Made by a program: the position numbers and the translations under genes
The notes under the pieces: generated by a model
The model's database searches: none
Seen by the model: only the letters and a program-made list of their open reading frames with translations
Told to the model about the DNA's origin: nothing
Assembly (NCBI RefSeq): GCF_009829085.1
Contig: NZ_WUQY01000002.1
Coordinates: 173,331 to 237,330, forward strand
DNA from: Sphingobacterium bovisgrunnientis
Lineage (GTDB): Bacteria > Bacteroidota > Bacteroidia > Sphingobacteriales > Sphingobacteriaceae
DNA: 64,000 bases
Direction: 5' to 3'
Part shown: positions 8,882 to 18,099 of the stretch, piece by piece
Position numbering within the stretch: position 1 is the stretch's first letter
Layout of the letters: each line of letters opens with the position of its first letter

Positions 8882-9574
8882 TTATAAATTTTCAAGCGAT
8901 ACGAAATTATATTTTTTTGAGCGCAATTCATCTATGATTTGTTCCAGTCTCCAATATAATTTGTCCACACGGCGTGCATCTGTACCTAAATGTACTAAAA
9001 TAATATAGCCATTTAGTCCGTTTGCCCTTTCATATTCATATAATTGGTTCAAAATCTTCTCGGAAGACATATATCGTGTACCCATTTGTGGGTAGGTATA
9101 ATCGGCAGGAGTACGCAAACCTGGTGTAAAATTATACACTTCAAACTCTCTTTCTGCTGACCAATCTACTATTTTTTTATTGTACCACTCATAAGGCGGA
9201 ATAAAAATATCTCCTCTTTTAATACCATTTTTTTCTAAACACTGTACATTTTTTTCGAGATCGTCTACAAATTCACTTTTAGTTACCAACAGGCTATCAC
9301 GGTTTTCCCAAGGTGCGTATAATAAATGTTGATCCGAATGTGGTCCTACAAGATGTCCCTTCTTAGACAGATTTGAAAGTAGCTTGGCAGATTTATTATC
9401 TTCTAAAAACTTTCCTGTAACAAAAAAAGCTCCTTTTACATTTTTCTTTTCCAGTACTTGGCTTATATGAGGTAATCCATCACGAAATTCGTCACCAGTA
9501 AAAACTAAGCTAACATTTCTTTTCGCTGGATTACCACGTATTACTGCTCCATATTTATCTGTTATCTTTTTTTT
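8882..9574 (-). CDS. Polysaccharide deacetylase (CE4-like) module, -1 frame to GH9, no start codon of its own
   Basis: An open frame of about 230 codons encodes a NodB-type deacetylase domain. Motif 1 is the variant FTGDEF (usual TFDDG), motif 2 is HSDQH (H-S-x-x-H metal ligands), and the arginine/PY region is RGDIFIPPYEW. The C-terminal LVHLG motif is also present. The likely role is removal of acetyl groups from an amino-sugar polymer. No ATG, GTG or TTG lies in frame ahead of the first two motifs; the first candidate start, TTG at 9289, would discard them. The frame opens inside the last codons of the GH9 gene at an A10 run, one frame back (-1). A one-base slip would therefore fuse GH9 and deacetylase into one protein of about 820 residues. 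A disrupted gene or an assembly error is the alternative. Confidence 0.7.
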   Translation of the reverse strand, partial: KKKITDKYGAVIRGNPAKRNVSLVFTGDEFRDGLPHISQVLEKKNVKGAFFVTGKFLEDNKSAKLLSNLSKKGHLVGPHSDQHLLYAPWENRDSLLVTKSEFVDDLEKNVQCLEKNGIKRGDIFIPPYEWYNKKIVDWSAEREFEVYNFTPGLRTPADYTYPQMGTRYMSSEKILNQLYEYERANGLNGYIILVHLGTDARRVDKLYWRLEQIIDELRSKKYNFVSLENL

Positions 9575-11352
9575 TTACTCTCAGCTTCTTTTGCTGAGAG
9601 CAGATAAATCAACGATGCTGTTCCATCCATTGTCGGCTCGTTCGTACTATAATCTCCAAAATCATCGTGATATACTACTAAATCACTTTGGAAATCAGCA
9701 TAATCATCTGGTTTTAATAACTGAATTCCAATAAGATTATTGTATGTTCTTGCATAAACTGGTCCATCTACTAAACCGCCATCAATAGGCATATTGTGCA
9801 AATAGGTAAACGAAGAGTGTGGATATACCGGTGTGTCACCATCTGCTGGTAAACCAACAACCATACTCGTTCCCCAAGGATTCACACCAAAGAGCCAATC
9901 AAAATTTGCTTGCTCCAACTCACTATATTGTATATCTCCAGTTAATTGTTTGTACCAATAAGCTTGTATAACAAAAGAAGTGGTTAAATTATTGCTACAC
10001 CAGATATACGGCACACCGCGGTAAAACATATTCTCTTTGGCTCTATTCCACACGTAATCTATCCCATCTTTGTAATACTTCAAAACCTCCTCCTTCTGCC
10101 TGCCTTCCATCACTTTAGCCAATTCATAATGACCCAAATTGATAAATGGATAATATTGGTAATGATTTGCCGTGTCTCGAATCATCCAAGGTGTAACAGG
10201 CTCTTGACGAGCATAACTTAAGCCTTTCGTAAGATTAGATTTGTCTTTACCCAAAGAATACATCATTGCTTCCGCTAATTCCATATCGTCCACCCAATTG
10301 TCTTCGGCATAGATATAAGGTGATTTAACAGAGACAGTTTGTGTTACACCGGGTTTGATATGCGCATAATCATATGCTTTTTTGGCTTTTTCCTTCAGTT
10401 TTTCTGCATAATCTTTGTGCGTTTTTTTTAACAAGTGATACCCCAATGAGAATGCACTAGTGAATTTTGCGGCAGTAGAGCTGGTGCCTGTGGTATTATT
10501 CATGAACTTGCCACGTTGCTGTGGCTTGCCATCGATAAAATATACTGGACGCTCATGACCTCTTCCATATAAAGAATCCAAGCCTGGCAACCTGTATCCA
10601 GAATGATCTCGATCATCGGCTATTTGATTGAACATCATATTTGGTTTAGGGTGCATTTTTAACAACCAATCTAATCCCCATTTTGCTTCATCCAATACAT
10701 CCGCAATTCCATTTTTGCCATCCAAGCCATTTGCTTGTTTTTCGTCTGAAAATACCTGCGGAAAATCGCGATATGCTGCTAACAAATGAAAAGTAGCATT
10801 CGCTGAAGTAGTGGAATATTGCAAATAATCGGACGCATCGTGCCAGCCACCTCCAGCGTCAATATGCGTGCTATCAGGTAAACCAACTGAGGAAGCATAC
10901 ATCGTGAAGCCATCGTGCGTATGACAACTGTCTTTTAAATAAGGGTTGAATAATGTGCGCTGTTGACGCATATACCGCAACGCAAAATCCGCAGTACCTT
11001 TATATACATCTTTATTTATTTTAATCACAGGTGAAGAAGTACCGTCATTCGTTTTGACGATATATGTACCCGATTTTTTTACTGCTGAAATATCCAATCT
11101 TGCACCTTGATCAAAAGGACCATATTTTGCAAAGATTTTATTGACTTTACCTTTGTAAATAGATTCATTTGTTTTGGAATCAATGACTTCGAAAGATTTA
11201 ATTCTAGTATCCGTTTTGGAAACCCAAACCAACACTTTAGTACTTTCTGGCAAATAGCCAAGTTGATTTATCCGAATCCACGACTGCTGCTGCTGCGCAA
11301 AAGTCAAGGAAACTATACAAAGTTGAAGGATTAAAGATATTATTCTTTTCAT
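9562..11352 (-). CDS. Glycoside hydrolase family 9 enzyme
   Basis: Exported glycosidase of 596 residues. A signal peptide (1-19) is followed by an Ig-like CelD_N domain (about 24-112) and an (alpha/alpha)6 GH9 domain (about 118-590). The catalytic base region is GGWHDASDYLQY with D172 and D175, and the catalytic acid is E572 in STNEPTMDG, both as in family 9. GH9 is best known for endoglucanases but also contains exo-glucosaminidases. In this amino-sugar locus a beta-linked GlcN/GlcNAc-type substrate is plausible but unproven. The gene starts 15 bp after the phosphoesterase stop. It ends SKKKR-stop in an A10 homopolymer, beyond which a deacetylase domain continues in the -1 frame. Confidence 0.9.
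   Translation of the reverse strand: MKRIISLILQLCIVSLTFAQQQQSWIRINQLGYLPESTKVLVWVSKTDTRIKSFEVIDSKTNESIYKGKVNKIFAKYGPFDQGARLDISAVKKSGTYIVKTNDGTSSPVIKINKDVYKGTADFALRYMRQQRTLFNPYLKDSCHTHDGFTMYASSVGLPDSTHIDAGGGWHDASDYLQYSTTSANATFHLLAAYRDFPQVFSDEKQANGLDGKNGIADVLDEAKWGLDWLLKMHPKPNMMFNQIADDRDHSGYRLPGLDSLYGRGHERPVYFIDGKPQQRGKFMNNTTGTSSTAAKFTSAFSLGYHLLKKTHKDYAEKLKEKAKKAYDYAHIKPGVTQTVSVKSPYIYAEDNWVDDMELAEAMMYSLGKDKSNLTKGLSYARQEPVTPWMIRDTANHYQYYPFINLGHYELAKVMEGRQKEEVLKYYKDGIDYVWNRAKENMFYRGVPYIWCSNNLTTSFVIQAYWYKQLTGDIQYSELEQANFDWLFGVNPWGTSMVVGLPADGDTPVYPHSSFTYLHNMPIDGGLVDGPVYARTYNNLIGIQLLKPDDYADFQSDLVVYHDDFGDYSTNEPTMDGTASLIYLLSAKEAESKKKR
9567..9576 (-). promoter_or_regulatory. A10 homopolymer, possible frameshift or transcriptional slippage site
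   Basis: Ten consecutive A residues on the minus strand span the last lysine codons of the GH9 gene, one codon before its TAA. A -1 ribosomal shift, or one extra A in the transcript, would bypass the stop and enter the deacetylase frame. Runs of 9-11 A are known slippage sites for bacterial RNA polymerase, and also common places for sequencing errors. Confidence 0.5.
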
Positions 11353-11367
11353 GACTGGTTACTATAA

Positions 11368-13200
11368 CTAGTAAGTTAGTTTGACGATCTTACCGTCCAT
11401 TGTACTTGCAATTATATATTTTTTGGTTACCAAAGTCGGATTCACCATGCCATTGGTAATTTTATATTGCCAAAGCACTTCACCAGATTTCGGATGTACT
11501 GCAGATACTAATCCAGAATTATTCGGTACCACAACCAAATCCTTATTGCTATAAATAGCCGAAGGTGTTAACTCATATGGTAATTTTAGCTTTGATTTCC
11601 AGCTCACATCCATATGATTAGCAGTTACTGGAATTCCTATTAATTCACCATCCATAGTCTTTGCGTATACGTATTTTTCATCAAAGGATAGACCCATTGA
11701 TTCGCGAACACGGTATTCATCCTTCTTTTCTCTCCAAATTACTTTACCTGTTTTGAGATCTAACGCTGACATAAAACGATCTGGTGCAACGATAAACACA
11801 CGATTATTAGCGACCACTGGATAACAAGCTGCTGCCGAAAACATTCTGTTGGTATGACCATTATTCCATTCCCAGACCAACCTACCTGTATTGACATCCA
11901 ACGCATAAAACCCATTACCCCAAGAACCAAATATCACTTTTCCATCTGCAATGGTAGGTAATGTAGACACATAGTTTTTGACCTGATCGTATGTCCACAC
12001 GACTTTACCAGATTTCAAATCAATACATCTGAAAATACCATCCGAAGCCCCGATATAAACTTTTCCTTTGTAAATATTCGGTGATCCTAATACCGCATGA
12101 TCAGCTTGTACTTTCCAAATTTCTTTCCCTGTTTTACTATTTACAGCGTAGATAAAATTATCCGAAGATCCAACCATGACAATACCATTTGCTACTGCTG
12201 GAGTAGAATAAATTTTACCACCAGTTTGAAATACCCATTTTCTTAGTCCTGTTTTGATATCCAATGCGTATAATTCTCCAATGGTATTGGCTGTGAAGGC
12301 TAATTTGCCATCGGAACTAAATCCAGCCCCCAAATCACCATCATTAATATATTCCCAAGCTACTTTTGCTTTAGTCGTTTCATTCACGGAGAAATCAGGA
12401 CGTTTGTAGTTGCCGTCGAATGTTAGTTTTTTTAATGGAAACTTCAACCAAGCGTTTTGTGTAGAAACTGATGGATTTCGTTCTTGAAAGAAAACAGAAT
12501 CCTTCGTCAGCGTAATGATATTATAACCACCTACTTCTGCTTTAGCACGAAGATTTGAACGACTCATCACGCCCGGAATTCCATCCCAATCGTACAGCTT
12601 GTTACTATGTCCATGACCGCATAATGCAAATTGAATATTTCTTGTTTGCAAACGATCCACCAATTCGTACCAATTGTTTAGCGAAGAATCTAATGGATAA
12701 TGATTAATTGAAATCATAGGTATCTCTTTATTTGGATGTGCCTTAAAAACACTGTCTATCCACACTAAATTTTCACGTGGAATCTGACCTGGACTCATGC
12801 GCATATTAGGTCCAGAGGTTGTACCTAAAAACTGAAAACCTTTATGTTCAAAAAAGAAAGTTTCTCCACCAAATACTTTACGAAAAGAATTCGCACCACT
12901 TTCTGACCAATTGCTATCATGATTTCCTGGCACGATATACAGGGGCAATTTAAGTCCATCCAATATCCTTTTGGCTAATTTCAACTCCTCATCCGAACCA
13001 AATTCAGTGACATCGCCTGAAAGTATTACAAAGTCAATATCAGTCTGACTATTAAGATCTTCTACCGTTCGACGCAAATCCTCTTCACCAGAATGACCTC
13101 CGATGTGCGTATCTGTGATTTGTGCAAATTTAAATGCGGACTGAGCTAATACTGCCGAAAGACATAAACTGAAAGTGAGTGCTAAAAATATTTTTTTCAT
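11368..13200 (-). CDS. Exported metallophosphoesterase with C-terminal PQQ-like beta-propeller
   Basis: A 610-residue exported protein with a signal peptide at 1-20. Residues 22-260 form a calcineurin-like phosphoesterase. Its metal ligands are visible: D30 and H32 in ITDTHIG, D63 in SGDV, N93-H94 in GNHD, H167 in INHYP, and H196/H198 in GHGH. Residues about 275-608 contain repeated PQQ-type blades (LDIKTG, VNSKTG, LDVNTG, LDLKTGKV) that usually form a beta-propeller. It may hydrolyse a phospho-ester on a surface glycan, while the propeller binds substrate or partner; this is inference. It lies between the GHL10 and GH9 genes, with 48 and 15 bp gaps, as part of the same operon. No lipobox is present, so it is probably periplasmic. 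Confidence 0.85.
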   Translation of the reverse strand: MKKIFLALTFSLCLSAVLAQSAFKFAQITDTHIGGHSGEEDLRRTVEDLNSQTDIDFVILSGDVTEFGSDEELKLAKRILDGLKLPLYIVPGNHDSNWSESGANSFRKVFGGETFFFEHKGFQFLGTTSGPNMRMSPGQIPRENLVWIDSVFKAHPNKEIPMISINHYPLDSSLNNWYELVDRLQTRNIQFALCGHGHSNKLYDWDGIPGVMSRSNLRAKAEVGGYNIITLTKDSVFFQERNPSVSTQNAWLKFPLKKLTFDGNYKRPDFSVNETTKAKVAWEYINDGDLGAGFSSDGKLAFTANTIGELYALDIKTGLRKWVFQTGGKIYSTPAVANGIVMVGSSDNFIYAVNSKTGKEIWKVQADHAVLGSPNIYKGKVYIGASDGIFRCIDLKSGKVVWTYDQVKNYVSTLPTIADGKVIFGSWGNGFYALDVNTGRLVWEWNNGHTNRMFSAAACYPVVANNRVFIVAPDRFMSALDLKTGKVIWREKKDEYRVRESMGLSFDEKYVYAKTMDGELIGIPVTANHMDVSWKSKLKLPYELTPSAIYSNKDLVVVPNNSGLVSAVHPKSGEVLWQYKITNGMVNPTLVTKKYIIASTMDGKIVKLTY

Positions 13201-13211
13201 AAGTATAATTA

Positions 13212-13233
13212 AAGGGCATCTAAAGATACCCTT
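13212..13233 (-). other. Intercistronic hairpin between the GHL10 and phosphoesterase genes
   Basis: A 10-bp stem (13212-13221 with 13224-13233, one G-U pair) and a very tight loop is followed on the minus strand by TTTAATTAT. It resembles the hairpin at 14747-14791, sharing AAGG(A/G)CATCTAA. It may be a weak terminator or an mRNA processing/stability element inside the operon. Confidence 0.5.
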
Positions 13234-13248
13234 ATTGGTATTTATTAT

Positions 13249-14712
13249 TTATTTCTTCTCTACTGTATTTGAGGGTTTACTTTCTACGTGATCTTCGTTC
13301 AATGCAGTTACAGCATAATGACCATTTTTAGTAACATTAATTTTATTAGCAGTAGTAACACCAACTAACTCACCCTCTACAGTAAGGCTACTGAAATAAT
13401 AAACAGCAAAACGAATATTATTACCTGAGCCAACCCAGTTTAACTCGCTGCCTGTTAACTTTAGATTACTTGGAACAACTGGAGCAGTAGCTACTTCGCG
13501 ACCTGCAAAAGGCATCAAAACATCTTTGGCGTATAGTTCAGCTAGTTTGTCTGTGATTCCAATTCTATTCGCAAGTATATCTCTGGAGGAATATATAGCA
13601 GAACCTACAGTATACCTGTTATTTCTAACCAGGTTAAATTGATTCTCCAGCTCTTGTACATTTTGAAATTTTGCACCACCGTCATTTGCTCCAAACTTAT
13701 AATACCCGTGACCAATAACCACTTTAGATTTACCTCTAAACTGCGTCCAATCAGCTAAATTACGTTCGAAGGGATTAGAGGAATTACCTATCTCTTGATA
13801 TAATTGAGGGATTAAAATATCCACCCATCCCGCTTGGGTCCATTTAGGTAAGTCTGCATATAAGGTATTATAATTATAGCTTCTACTAGCTGCTGGAGAA
13901 ATAGAAAATACAACTGACGGCTTATGTGTTTTAATAGTATTATATATTAACTCAATAGCTTTATCGACATTATCACGTCTCCAAGCATTTTTATCCGTAA
14001 AATTACCTTTTAATCTATTAAAGTCTTCATCATCTGATTTCATGGTACCTGCGCTAGAAGGATCTGGATAAAAATAATCATCCATGTGTAACCCATCAAC
14101 ATCGTATTTTGTAACAAGATCCTTCACGATATCCGATAGACGCTGTCTTACCTCTGGCAAAGCAGGATTGTAAATCTGAATCTTTTCGTGATCTACTACC
14201 CAACTTTGTTGAATAGAACTATGTAATGCAGGATAAGATGTATTACTGCCTGCACGTGTAGCAATACGATATGGATTTATCCATGCATGAAATTCAATGC
14301 CGCGTGCATGTGCTTCATCCAACATAAATTTTAACACATCATATCCAGGGTCCTTGCCGCGAGTTCCTGTGATATTACCACTCCATGGCTCATATGGAGA
14401 ATTGTAAAATGCATCGCCCATACCGCGAACCTGTACAAAAACGGTATTGAACTTCAATTGTTTTAATCTATCCAATAGATCAGTATATTGCTTTTTCTGC
14501 ACAGCCATCTCTTTAGAAGTAGGCCAATCTATTCCCCAAACGGTAGCCATCCAAGCAGCACGAATTTCTTTACGTGGGAATTTTAATTCTGAGGAGGGGG
14601 GATCAGGTGTAGGCTGAGGAGAAACACTAGGACCATCTGATTCCTTGCTACAGGAAGTAAATAATAATATTACACTACAAAGTAATAATAAATAATTTGA
14701 AATTATTTTCAT
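13249..14712 (-). CDS. GHL10 (family 10 glycosyl-hydrolase-like) lipoprotein
   Basis: Surface or periplasmic lipoprotein of 487 residues (lipobox LFTSC, Cys 21). A TIM-barrel domain of the GHL10/DUF187 type runs from RAAWMATVWGIDWP (about 52) to about residue 390. The signature DGLHMDDYFYP (about 205) holds likely acidic catalytic residues, and WINPYR and ISPAASR are also family hallmarks. A short Fn3-like tail follows. B. subtilis YngK belongs to this family; its substrates are poorly known. Position after the SusCD-lipoprotein genes indicates action on the same imported glycan. A second member lies at 35440-37071. Hairpins flank the gene on both sides. Confidence 0.85.
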   Translation of the reverse strand: MKIISNYLLLLCSVILLFTSCSKESDGPSVSPQPTPDPPSSELKFPRKEIRAAWMATVWGIDWPTSKEMAVQKKQYTDLLDRLKQLKFNTVFVQVRGMGDAFYNSPYEPWSGNITGTRGKDPGYDVLKFMLDEAHARGIEFHAWINPYRIATRAGSNTSYPALHSSIQQSWVVDHEKIQIYNPALPEVRQRLSDIVKDLVTKYDVDGLHMDDYFYPDPSSAGTMKSDDEDFNRLKGNFTDKNAWRRDNVDKAIELIYNTIKTHKPSVVFSISPAASRSYNYNTLYADLPKWTQAGWVDILIPQLYQEIGNSSNPFERNLADWTQFRGKSKVVIGHGYYKFGANDGGAKFQNVQELENQFNLVRNNRYTVGSAIYSSRDILANRIGITDKLAELYAKDVLMPFAGREVATAPVVPSNLKLTGSELNWVGSGNNIRFAVYYFSSLTVEGELVGVTTANKINVTKNGHYAVTALNEDHVESKPSNTVEKK

Positions 14713-14746
14713 TTGGAAAGTAAAATTTATAACGGTTAAAATAATG

Positions 14747-14791
14747 AAAGGACATCTAATTCTTATTAGGGATAAGTTTTAGATGTCCTTT
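14747..14791 (-). terminator. Intercistronic hairpin after the surface lipoprotein gene
   Basis: A perfect 13-bp stem (14747-14759 with 14779-14791) encloses a 19-nt loop, between the lipoprotein stop at 14812 and the GHL10 ATG at 14712. There is no strong T-run, so partial termination or protection of the upstream susCD mRNA from 3' decay is more likely than a full stop. Confidence 0.5.
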
Positions 14792-14811
14792 ATAATTGTC
14801 TACTTTAAAAA

Positions 14812-16248
14812 TTAATCTTCAGCAACAGCTACACCAAACTCAATGATAGCGAAACCTCCTTGAGAAGTTGCTCCATATAGCATTAACTTTTCATCTTTAC
14901 CTGAAGCATCTTTTATAATATGATATCCAGCTTGAGTTCCAGGTGAAATATTTACGGTTGTGCCTACTTCGAATGAAAATATATGAGGTGCCACTTTCCC
15001 GTCAATAGCCGTTTGTTCTAAAGCAGTCAGCGCATCAACAATGTTACTACCTCTATTAATATTATAAAGGTACATTGTCGCTGAAGTTCCATTAGGCGCA
15101 CCTCTAGGGACAGTAATACCTAATAAGTATCTCGTACCATTAAATGTAAATATTTTAATATCCGTTAAACTTTTCGGTAAAGATTCTACTTTCATAGTAT
15201 AAGAAGCAGATGCTCCATTATTCACTAATGAGAAAGGCTGAGAGTGTCCTGAAATAATATAAGATTCAGTTGTTCCTATTTGAGAATAATGTCCCCACTG
15301 CTCATAATTAATTCGTGAAGTAATAACTGTGGGTTCAGAACCTTCCTTAAAATTTGTTATTTTCAAACGAATTATCTGAGAAGAAGCCATAAAGTACGCA
15401 TATCCATTACCATTTTTATCAATGTTGATGGAAAATGTATCACCGTGACGAACAGCTGCACCAGCTAAACTAGCAACGTTGATATTTGCAACAACATCTG
15501 GAGCTTTTGAAGGATCAGACCAATGGTATAATTTCAATGGAGATGCATGAGCGCCAGAAAGATTCGCAACATAAGAGTGACCATGAGCTTGAGCCCCCAT
15601 ATTTACAGTTAAAGTACCACCAGTAACTCCTTCCATATTTAATGGGATACGTTCTATTACATTACTTTTAAGTTTATTAACTTCTAATAAATGAACACCA
15701 GCACCCCCTCTTTCTATGATCAGAACATGATTTCCATCAAAACCTGTACCTCTCGTATTAGCCGTTGCTAAAGAAGGGTAAATCGGATTTCCTAATGCAT
15801 TAGAAGAATAGTCATAGTATGACGGTGCATCTAAATTAGCGCCATAAACTGGTACTTTAAATCGAATTATGGCCTTATATTCTTTAAAACGAGGTAAATT
15901 TGTTACTTTCAAAATGATTTCCCTTTGTGTATCTCCGCTTTGATAAGGAATTTCAAAAATTTCTTTTTCAAGTTTTGAGCCTTCAGAAGTAATGGCTTCG
16001 AATTTGATATTTTCAAAATCGGACAAAGTATCGATCCTTGGAAATGTAATTGATTTAGTATTCTGATTAATTTGACCTTCTAGAATTTCCTGACCAGATG
16101 CACCAGCATTTACTATACGTATAGATTTCAAATCTGTATATTTATCTGATTCTACATTTCCTGGGAAATCCTCCGTACATGATATAAATGAAGCTATGCT
16201 GATAAAGGCAAGCAATAATCTACCAATAGTATGCTTTGTAATTTTCAT
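14812..16248 (-). CDS. Surface lipoprotein of a SusCD locus, function unknown
   Basis: A lipoprotein of 478 residues from the ATG at 16248, chosen because it starts directly on the signal peptide (MKITKHTIGR) with lipobox FISC, Cys 24. A longer frame opens at 16296 but only adds residues ahead of the signal. An N-terminal Ig-like/DUF5018-like region (about 30-135) precedes a region rich in beta-strand, GHVL- and GHSY-type segments that may form a propeller, resembling DUF4623-like proteins. Proteins in this position after SusD are usually surface glycan-binding proteins. It lies 32 bp after susD and is probably co-transcribed. I do not recognise catalytic residues. Confidence 0.75.
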   Translation of the reverse strand: MKITKHTIGRLLLAFISIASFISCTEDFPGNVESDKYTDLKSIRIVNAGASGQEILEGQINQNTKSITFPRIDTLSDFENIKFEAITSEGSKLEKEIFEIPYQSGDTQREIILKVTNLPRFKEYKAIIRFKVPVYGANLDAPSYYDYSSNALGNPIYPSLATANTRGTGFDGNHVLIIERGGAGVHLLEVNKLKSNVIERIPLNMEGVTGGTLTVNMGAQAHGHSYVANLSGAHASPLKLYHWSDPSKAPDVVANINVASLAGAAVRHGDTFSINIDKNGNGYAYFMASSQIIRLKITNFKEGSEPTVITSRINYEQWGHYSQIGTTESYIISGHSQPFSLVNNGASASYTMKVESLPKSLTDIKIFTFNGTRYLLGITVPRGAPNGTSATMYLYNINRGSNIVDALTALEQTAIDGKVAPHIFSFEVGTTVNISPGTQAGYHIIKDASGKDEKLMLYGATSQGGFAIIEFGVAVAED

Positions 16249-16280
16249 ATATGTATGATTAATATATAATGAATTCAAAA

Positions 16281-18080
16281 TTAATTTTGAGCCCACCCTT
16301 CTGTTTGTGATAATACATAACCACGAGACTGATACTCATTGATTTGGTTTCTTCCAATAGGCGATAAATATGGATTAACATTACCTAAGCCTAAGAATTG
16401 TTGTCTTGAACGATTCAAACTATAACGGTAGAATCCAACCATTTTTGCTGCACTTTCTGGATTGTCTGGATTAAAAACTTCGATTTGTCCATTAAGCTTA
16501 ACTACTGAAATACCTGATTTAATTTCTCCAGGAATTTGATTTGGGAAATCAACCCAACCTCCTGCTAATAAATCAGGGTTAGCATCGGTATCCATATAAT
16601 CTAGTTTTTTCCAACGTTTCAAATCTGCTAAGCGATTAAACTCGAATGTCATCTCCATACGACGTTCTCTACGAATCTCCCACATAAGCGGAGAAATAGT
16701 AACGTCTCTTTCTGGATCAGAAGGTAACATACCTAAAGTCATAGGTGCTGTTTTCTTAACTCCTTTTTGTATAGCTTCAGCAGCTAATGGTCTGTTACGA
16801 ATTTTATTAATTGAACGATCGATATCTGATTGATCCACTGCGGCTTCACCCAAAGTTGATAATTCAGCTTTGGCTTCTATCCAATTTAATAAAACTTCTG
16901 CATATCTTAATACAGGGGCGTCCGTAGTATTATTAGCACCTGTAAACGCTGTACCCGCAGCACCACCTGCAGCTACACGTGCTTCAACATCACGAGGAAG
17001 GAACTTCGTAATATACAGGAAAGAACCTCTATTTCTTGCAGTTGGTTTTTCATGAAACACCGCTTCAAATCTAGAATCTCTTGTTTTGAATAATTGTGAT
17101 GTTACAAAATTATTAGCATTAGTTTCAGATGAATTTTGCCACACAGAACCATCCACGCAAATAAAAGACTTAATTAAGTCCGATGAGGGTCCATATGTCA
17201 CATTATCGGCTAAATTATGGGTAGATAATAATGCATGCTTTACATTAATAGATTCATTATATTCTCTATAAAGAATCATATCCTTATTTCCAGTGAGATT
17301 CTCTGAAGTAAACTGGGATCTATAATCCGTGACTATATCATATTTAGAACTAGAAATCACTAGTTCTCCAGCTTCAAGAGCTAGTTCAAAGAACTTTTTA
17401 GCTTGATCATTATTTTCATAATAATATTTTTGCCACGAGCCTTCTGATAAAGCAATTCGAGAAATAAAACCTGCTACTACATAACGGTTTACAGATTGTA
17501 CACCATCGCTCAAACGTACATTTTCTAAAGCAAATTTTAAATCTTCATAAACTGCATCCATTACTTCATTTCTCGGAGTACGGTTTTTGAATAATGCGTC
17601 GAAATCAGTATCACTTACAGGTTTGTCATAATAAGGAACATCCCCATACGCAAGGACTAGATCAGAATAGGCCATTGCGCGGAAGAATCTTCCAATCCCA
17701 ATCCAGTGATTATATGCCTCAGGTGTTAATATCGTTGACATGCGAGTTTCAACACGATCCAACATAATGTTAATGGAGCGAATGTTTGTGTATGACCAAA
17801 TTCCACTATTAGGTACAGCTAAAGTAAATTCAGCTTGGTTACCCTGTCTCACAACATCATCGCTGAAGGATAATAAGTAGGAGCTTCCTAAAGAAAATCC
17901 TGAACCATATCCTTCAAAAAAATCAGTATAATATTTATTTGCATAAAGACGTACGTTTTCTTCTGTCGTCCACGCATTGTCATCATTTGCAGATGTTAGT
18001 TGCGGCCTATCTAAGAACTTCTCGCAACTTGAAAACATCAGGGTAGCTGTTAGAAGAGCTATGCTATATTTAATTTTCAT
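16281..18080 (-). CDS. SusD/RagB family outer-membrane lipoprotein
   Basis: Surface glycan-binding lipoprotein of 599 residues that caps its SusC partner. The lipobox MFSSC gives Cys 19. The TPR-like SusD core is visible, with NHWIGIGRFFRAMAYSDLVLAYGDVPYYDKPVS in the conserved helix region (given here only as a landmark near residues 125-160). The C-terminal block WEIRRERRMEMTFEFNRLADLKRW, near 465-490, is a RagB/SusD hallmark. It starts 19 bp after the susC stop, the usual spacing of a SusCD pair. The ligand is not readable from sequence; a muropeptide or amino-sugar glycan fits the locus. Confidence 0.95.
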   Translation of the reverse strand: MKIKYSIALLTATLMFSSCEKFLDRPQLTSANDDNAWTTEENVRLYANKYYTDFFEGYGSGFSLGSSYLLSFSDDVVRQGNQAEFTLAVPNSGIWSYTNIRSINIMLDRVETRMSTILTPEAYNHWIGIGRFFRAMAYSDLVLAYGDVPYYDKPVSDTDFDALFKNRTPRNEVMDAVYEDLKFALENVRLSDGVQSVNRYVVAGFISRIALSEGSWQKYYYENNDQAKKFFELALEAGELVISSSKYDIVTDYRSQFTSENLTGNKDMILYREYNESINVKHALLSTHNLADNVTYGPSSDLIKSFICVDGSVWQNSSETNANNFVTSQLFKTRDSRFEAVFHEKPTARNRGSFLYITKFLPRDVEARVAAGGAAGTAFTGANNTTDAPVLRYAEVLLNWIEAKAELSTLGEAAVDQSDIDRSINKIRNRPLAAEAIQKGVKKTAPMTLGMLPSDPERDVTISPLMWEIRRERRMEMTFEFNRLADLKRWKKLDYMDTDANPDLLAGGWVDFPNQIPGEIKSGISVVKLNGQIEVFNPDNPESAAKMVGFYRYSLNRSRQQFLGLGNVNPYLSPIGRNQINEYQSRGYVLSQTEGWAQN

Positions 18081-18099
18081 AATTTCCCTTGTTAACTAA

